Source of the DNA: Colletotrichum lupini
Taxonomy: Eukaryota > Ascomycota > Sordariomycetes > Glomerellales > Glomerellaceae
NCBI RefSeq assembly: GCF_023278565.1
Contig: NC_064675.1
Span: 5,518,001-5,582,000, forward strand
Reading direction: 5' to 3'
DNA length: 64,000 bases
Every line of letters starts with the position of its first letter. Positions within the stretch are counted from its first letter, which is position 1. This document shows, piece by piece, positions 58,572 to 64,000 of this stretch. The position numbers and the translations under genes are program-made. The notes under the pieces are model-generated. The model did not search any database. It was not told the origin of the DNA and saw nothing but the letters and a program-made list of their open reading frames with translations.

Positions 58572-60910
58572 GGCGGGTTTTCGGGTTCGGCGGTTTCTCT
58601 CGTTTACTCGGTCGGTTCGGATGTGGTGGGATTAGCGATTGCGTCGGTCAGAGAAGAATTGAGATGTATGCTCGCGTGCGTCTCAAGGCGAAGAATCGGA
58701 GGAACGCAGATTGAAATAAGAAAGTAGGGAGTGACGGGTTCGTGTGGCGGGTGAGGCGGTTTGTAAGGAGCGGACGGAAGTTGGATATATGAGATGCCAA
58801 TCCTTGGGGGTTGCCTGTGGCAGGTAGGTGGGTGGATGGTGGTAGGGTGGAGGATGTCAAAGCAGAGAGCGAAGCACAGCACAGGGCTGAGACGGAGCAG
58901 AGCAGCAGCAGGGCGAGCTGTAATTAGTAGTATGCGTAGTAGGTAGTTTGGTAGTGAGTAAGAGGACGTCGGGAGACTGGTGGCGAGTTGGTTCGAGGTT
59001 TCACTAGCTTGGACTAGCATTGGCCCTTGTTCGCAATGCGCCCAAAATGTTGCAAAGTATTCGCTGACTGGAGTGACTTGCGCGCCCGGTGCATGCGGTG
59101 CTTCAATGCGCCTGATAGCAGGTACAAATGGAGTTTATCTGGGTACCTTTGGTCTGTGGATTGTACGGATACCCAGTTGAGTCTGATTAGCGGCGACGAC
59201 GGGGCAATATTTTTCTCCCTCTACGGAGCACGCAGTAGTAGATCTCTTGCAAATATCCGTACTCTAGGTACTAAGGTAGGTATCCTTACGCAGGCGTCGC
59301 CGCGCCGGGTTCCCAGGCCCAGGAATGATGCGCTTTTATCAATCTCGCTTGTGAAAAGGCGCGGGCCTCTCGCCTTTCGACCGTCTCCCGGCTTTTGCCA
59401 CAGATCGAACCACAACTGTTCACTTGTCTCCTCGGCCTTTCGACCTGGTCAGTTGTACCTGACTACTATTGTGGTAATAGTCTATATCCACGGCCGCGGT
59501 ATCCGGTTAGTGAATCGTCAACAATACGTCAAACGCGATGCCTTTCTTGTATCAAATCTTCTTCGTGGGCCTGCAATTCAAACTCTTCTCATCACGGACG
59601 GACTTGCCTCGAGTACCCGTCACGGGTTTGGTCGCGTAAATTGCGGCGGGCTCTGCGGGCTTGCCCATGCTGTCATCACCTCTTTAACCATGTGCGGCTT
59701 GCTACGCTGCCGTGTCAGGCCACCAGGCCCTCCCCTGTCGATGCCGTAAACACGCGGACGCTTCGGTAGCTTAAGTAAGCCCGTGTTACCGCGATGCGAT
59801 CGAGTGCCAAGCGCCAGATGGTGTTGTCTCCAAGAGAGGGGGCTTAGGTAAAACCGTAAGGCAATTTCACGAGCATGATGCGCCCACTATGGGCTCGAAT
59901 AAGCGCCCCCTTTTTTTTTTCTTTCCAGATGATTCAACAGCAGTACAGAAAGCCTATCAGTGAGACCAAAACAACAAGAAGGACGAGTGAAGAATGAGAG
60001 GATGATGAAAGGTGACGAGGAGTGCTGACAAAGGAGGATCAACTTCATTGTTTTGTCTCAAGGGCGGTCCCTGATCATGAATGCCATCTCACTCCCAATC
60101 CATGTGTCGGGCTCATCATAAAACACCAGACGATGTTACACGTCAGGAGTGTTCATGTGACCCGGAAGAACTAGTTGGTGTGAGTCTGGGCCGGGCTCAC
60201 CGCTCTCGACCAGCCGCAGAACGTAGTTGAGGCTATCCCAGCTTCAATCCCATTAAGCCACGGCCTGCGGTGGGAATCGTAAAAGGCCCTCCAGCGGCAG
60301 CGGCGCCGTCAAGGGCTCGATTCAATCCACGGCTTAGGTAAGACATCCAGTTCACCTCGCCAAAATCAACACTACATGCCCCAGATCATCCAGTCTTGGC
60401 TGAGAAAATGCCACAGGCTTAAAGATGCTCATTGCATCTGAAGCCCAGTGAAATTGATTGCTTCACTATATCTTCACCTGAATGATGAGATACGGATAAA
60501 AAACGGTAAAATACCATACTGTCGCAGGATACCTTGAAAGCCGAAACTCATCGGGTTGATATCTCTTCAGGCTCTGGTCCCACGTCCCGCACCTTCAGTG
60601 TTCTCGCCCTTCGGGCAACCCGCCATGATGTTAGGGATCTAGCTGTGATCAAAGGCTTGAGCACTAACAGCCTTTGAATACGGATACAAACCCGCCTGGC
60701 TTTTTTTTTGCCGCCAACCCAAATCAAGACTAGCTCAGAAAACCCCACCAAACACAGTCCCTCCCACTTGCCAATTTTGCGAACACTTTTCGCCCTTCAA
60801 AAGCGACCCCCCTCCTTTCTGCTCGTTCCTCCTACTTCTCCAGACCCAGACAACAAACTTCCCGTCTCGCCAATACCTCACCTCCTCGACACCTCAGACA
60901 AACCGCCAAG
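58572..60910. other. 2.3-kb spacer with SUR2 and TCTP promoters
   Basis: The two genes diverge, so both promoters are here. A pyrimidine-rich stretch at about 60757-60845, followed by a C/A-rich leader, lies just before the TCTP start and is typical of highly expressed fungal genes. GTACTCTAGGTACTAAGGTAGGTA-like motif copies lie near 59258-59281. Apart from the hairpin listed separately, no gene was found. Confidence 0.5.
59838..59920 (+). ncRNA. Candidate 73-nt structured RNA with T10 terminator
   Basis: GGGGGC-TTA (59838-59846) can pair with TAA-GC-GCCCCC (59900-59910) with a two-base bulge, enclosing about 53 nt. An inner GCCC-ACTAT-GGGC hairpin lies at 59882-59894. Ten T follow at once, like an RNA polymerase III terminator. 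The 73-nt size and a CTCGAAT-like loop recall tRNA, but D and anticodon arms do not fit, so this is a weak candidate. Confidence 0.25.
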
Positions 60911-61872
60911 ATGATTATTTACAAGGTACGTCTAATTTATCATTGCCAGACCACTTCTCTCAAGGACTGTGGACGACTTGTGCAGCCAGGCATAGCTGTT
61001 TTTACCCCTCCTTCGGAAATCCCCCGCCATTGGACGGCCGGGGGGTTTGAAAAAATGTTGATGTTTTGAAGATTAGGATCATTTTCAATATGCTGACCGA
61101 ACAACTGCGATACAGGACATCATTACCGGAGACGAGATCATCTCGGACTCTTACGACCTCAAGGACATCGATGGCATTGTCTTCGAGGCCGACTGCGCCA
61201 TGATCACCGAGGGCGCCGTCAGCGTCGGTTCGTGAACCACCCATCCGCCCACATCACCCCTCCCCGCTGGGCGCTTACCCCGCGCGCTTCCCAAGCACAT
61301 CGAAACATACATTAGAAAAAACAACATTCTGACAGAAGCGACTTTTGCACAGACACCGGCGCCAACGCCTCCGCCGAGGAGGCTGACGAGGGTACTGAGG
61401 ACGCCGAGATCAAGGTCAACAACATTGTCCACTCTTTCCGCCTCCAGTCCACCCAGTTCGACAAGAAGAGCTTCCTCGGCTACCTCAAGGGTGTGTGAAA
61501 CCATCTCATGTATAAATAAAGGCATTATTGGTGTACTGACAAGCTTCGCAATTAGGCTACATGAAGACTGTCAAGACTGCCCTTCAGGAGAAGAACGCCC
61601 CCGCCGAGAAGATCACCGCCTTCGAGAAGGGTGCCCAGAAGTACGTCAAGGAGACCCTCCTTCCCAACTTCAAGGACTTCGAGTTCTACACTGGCGAGTC
61701 GATGAACCCCGATGGAATGTAAGCAAAACCTCCCTCCCCAAGACCTCCCTCGTCAGACCCGCCCAAATGATGCTAACCTGTGGACAGGGTCGTCCTCCTC
61801 AACTACCGCGAGGATGGTGTCACCCCCTACATCATCGTCTGGCAGCACGGCCTCGAGGGCATGAAGGTTTAA
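60911..61872 (+). CDS. TMA19: Translationally controlled tumour protein (TCTP/Tma19)
   Basis: There are five exons, 60911-60925, 61116-61227, 61353-61490, 61556-61718 and 61788-61872, giving 170 aa, the usual family size. The first coding exon is five codons (MIIYK), followed by a 190-bp intron. All junctions rebuild a continuous TCTP fold: [19 protein letters not shown], the TCTP1-like region ([19 protein letters not shown]) and the C-terminal block [17 protein letters not shown]. Tma19 associates with ribosomes and responds to stress in yeast; other suggested activities include GTPase-partner and calcium binding. The ATG context is CCAAGATG, an efficient one, and the upstream pyrimidine tract suggests strong expression. 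It converges with the proline-rich gene. Confidence 0.97.
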
Positions 61873-62359
61873 ATCTCGACACGGAATGAGTTCTTTCCCT
61901 GTTGTTTTTTCTCGAGATTTTATCGGTGTTTGTTTTGGAGACCGAAGAATTTGACGTCTTACAAGAAAAACACCTTTGCTATAGCGTACCACCCATCTGC
62001 TTTGGCATATATCCCTTCAAAAGCCCCCGTAGCAAGCAAAAAAATAAAAAGCGCACACCCGGCGTCGGCCGTGCTTATGATCATACGAACGAAACAACTT
62101 TTTTGCCCTATACACTTGCTCGACGAGCTTCATTTTATATGAATATTTGAAAGTTGAATGATGCTCCCACAAAGTGGTTCGATTTCTATTTTGATACTAC
62201 CCCGCAGCGTGAGGTAGTCCGACCATTAACAAAACGCCGCAGAATGCATTGGCTGACTGCAGAGGGAAATGCATGCACCAACTCAGCCTCGGAATCGTAC
62301 GTGATGCCCACCAGCCAGCTTCATCCACCACCAACACCACCCCAAAAAGCCTGCCCGGC
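61873..62359. other. Convergent 3' regions of TCTP and proline-rich gene
   Basis: The 487-bp gap between two convergent genes holds their 3' UTRs. No gene or repeat stands out. Confidence 0.5.
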
Positions 62360-63751
62360 TCAAAACGTCGGCTTGGTTGCCAAGGGAATCGGAGGAGGTG
62401 CATCATCGTTGTCCCGAGGCGAAGGCGCCGGCGGTGGTGCCGGTGCTCCAGCCAGCTGTGGCTTCTTCTTTGGAGGCGGCGGCGGAGGCGGCTTCTTCTT
62501 TCCGACTGCGCTCACCAGCCCAGGCGGAGGTGACAGCGGGCTCGGCGCCGGACTAGGTGCCGTGGTTGTAGTGGTGTCCGCATTAGCCCCGGCCTGCTGC
62601 TTCTGGCCGACCTGGTCGTTGTAGAAGCTCTTTGCCTTTCCGGCATAGTTCCCCGCCTTTTCCGTGATGCCGTATTTCTGGTTAAAGTTGTTGGCACTCT
62701 GGTACCCGGACTTGACCTGCTCGCCGTGCCGCTGACGAAAGTTGTTAAACGTCGACGCGGCGGACCGGGCGTCCGAGACGGAGACTGATGACGGGTTCTT
62801 GTGAAAGTCGGCTGCGGTGCGCAGCGCGGCTTGCTTCTGCTCTGTCGTGGTGCCTTCTGTCGGCGGCGGGGTGGAGGACTGATGGTTGGTGACGGCGGAT
62901 TTGCCCAGCTTGGCGAATCTATTTTGCAACTCGCTCATGTGACCGCCCCCGCTGGCGCTGCTGCTGGTGGTAGGCGGAGGCGGCGGCGGTGAGAAGGCTC
63001 CGGCCCGGGGAGGTGGCGCGGGGCTGCTGGCGTTTGATCGGGCCGGTGGTGCGGGCGCGGACTTTCCGATGCCTAGTGCGGATACAGATACGCCTGCTGC
63101 TCCTAGTCTGTTCATCGCGTTCTGGTTCAGGTATCCGCCGCCGCTGCTTGACGCCGGTGGTGGTGCTGATGCGGGCGACGCCGGCCGAGCTACCGACGAA
63201 GCGGAGGGTGTTCTGGGCGGCAGTCTCGGTGGTAAGCTCGGGGGCGGCGGCCGTGCGGCACCGGCTTGACCCGGCACCGGCGTCCGTCCGTCGGCGCCAT
63301 CCTTTCTTCCCGGCGGGGGCGGCAGATGGGCGGTTGAGAGGCCTGTGGTATCTGTGCGCCACGGCTTGGGCGGTGCCGCTTCTTCCTCCACACCTTCCTC
63401 GTGTTGCTGCTGGTATCGGTTCGAGTCGTCGTACGGCGGCGGTGGTACGCCAGGCGATGTTGCGTTGGAACGTGATGGCGGGGGCGGGGGTGCAATTGTT
63501 CCCGGGACACGCTTCGGCGGCGGTGCAAAGGTTGAGGGATCTGTGAGGGACGATAGGGGTCTGGCGACGCGCTCCTCTCTGTCGCTCTCCGTTTTCCTTC
63601 CCAAGAGGCCGTTCTGTCGTGTGTCTGGTTAGTTTCCCGTGGCAGTTGCAGAGACGCCCGCCCGGTGACATACCACTTGGCCCTTGAAGGTGGTGCCCGG
63701 TTTCTCGGGGTGCCAGCCATTCTTCATGAAATTTCCAAAGTTCGACGACAT
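62360..63751 (-). CDS. Proline-rich fungal protein, unassigned
   Basis: There are two exons on the minus strand, 63751-63674 and 63613-62360, giving 443 aa. The 60-bp intron (GTATGT...CGACAG, with a CTAAC branch site) joins FKGQV to NGLLGRKTES. The N-terminus MSSNFGNFMKNGWHPEKP is distinctive. Most of the protein is disordered, with many PPP runs, so it probably binds SH3, WW or EVH1 domains or profilin. A short folded stretch at about residues 270-360 (Ala/Asn/Phe/Gln-rich helices, FNNFRQRHGEQVKSGYQSA) precedes another polyproline block and the C-terminus PLATKPTF. The layout recalls fungal AIM3-like or actin-patch adaptor proteins, but I do not have sequence-level proof. Confidence 0.78.
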
Positions 63752-64000
63752 TATTGCAGAGGCTGGGTCGAACAGAGGGAAAGGGGGAAGAAGTGTTGCT
63801 GTTGACTCGTGCCCTTGGCGTGTGGAAAGGGGAGATTTTGTCGACGACAGGTTGTGCAATTAATGTAAAAAGCACCGGTGGAGGCTCGCATTGCGTCGTC
63901 CCCGGCGGTGGTTCTCTGTCAGCGCTCCATCCTGGTTTCCTGCGTGACGTCGCCCGAGGTGCGTGGCAGTGTTACCCGCTAACGAAATCGCTAAAATTAC
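63752..64000. other. Promoter of the proline-rich gene
   Basis: This 249-bp sequence upstream of the minus-strand start continues beyond the window. No feature is recognised. Confidence 0.45.

Noticed and set aside
58604..59020. 138-codon minus-strand frame upstream of SUR2
   Set aside because: Pro/Ser/Thr-rich, lies in the probable SUR2 leader and shows no domain; best seen as non-coding.

Overview
The window looks like nuclear DNA of a filamentous ascomycete (Pezizomycotina, most likely a Sordariomycete). The genes have short introns (about 49-100 bp) with GTRNGY donors and CTNAC-type branch sites. The encoded proteins have typical fungal families: a Zn2Cys6 regulator, TRK, ATG15, SUR2 and SWC2. 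Repeats carry a strong C-to-T / G-to-A decay (RIP-like), and no bacterial-type operons are present. Exon boundaries below were worked out by eye from splice consensus, reading phase and family similarity.

Layout. 0-10 kb: end of a zinc-finger/SH3 protein, a mitochondrial-type cysteine synthase, a divergent pair of mitochondrial genes (an unassigned helical protein and ribosomal protein bL19m), and the TRK potassium transporter. 10-14 kb: no recognisable gene. 14-21.3 kb: TFIIH helicase XPB/Ssl2, a CHY zinc-finger protein with a 5-nt first coding exon, proteasome alpha4 with a 7-nt internal microexon, and a Zn2Cys6 transcription factor. 21.3-24.1 kb: non-coding. 24-42 kb: D-2-hydroxyglutarate dehydrogenase, alpha-actinin, a VPS9-domain Rab5 GEF, the autophagy lipase ATG15 and the SWR1-complex subunit SWC2, separated by 0.6-2.7 kb spacers. 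42-49 kb: a long spacer and a CBM48/AMPK-beta-type protein with a long first intron.

49.2-53.4 kb is the accessory part. Two copies of an 851-bp element lie in inverted orientation, each converted to extreme AT richness and each flanked by its own 14-bp target-site duplication, around a 2.4-kb GC-normal spacer without a credible gene. 53.4-57.3 kb: gene-poor, with a tRNA-like relic and a Z-DNA-prone tract. 57.3-64 kb: sphinganine C4-hydroxylase SUR2, a tRNA-sized hairpin followed by ten T, TCTP/Tma19, and a proline-rich protein.

The genes are mostly housekeeping and independent of one another. The themes that recur are mitochondria (bL19m, the unassigned mitochondrial protein, D2HGDH, cysteine synthase), the endosome/vacuole route (VPS9, ATG15) and nuclear machinery (XPB, SWC2, proteasome). 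No secondary-metabolite cluster, CRISPR array or complete autonomous transposon is visible. The strongest undescribed signal is the pair of 851-bp elements.
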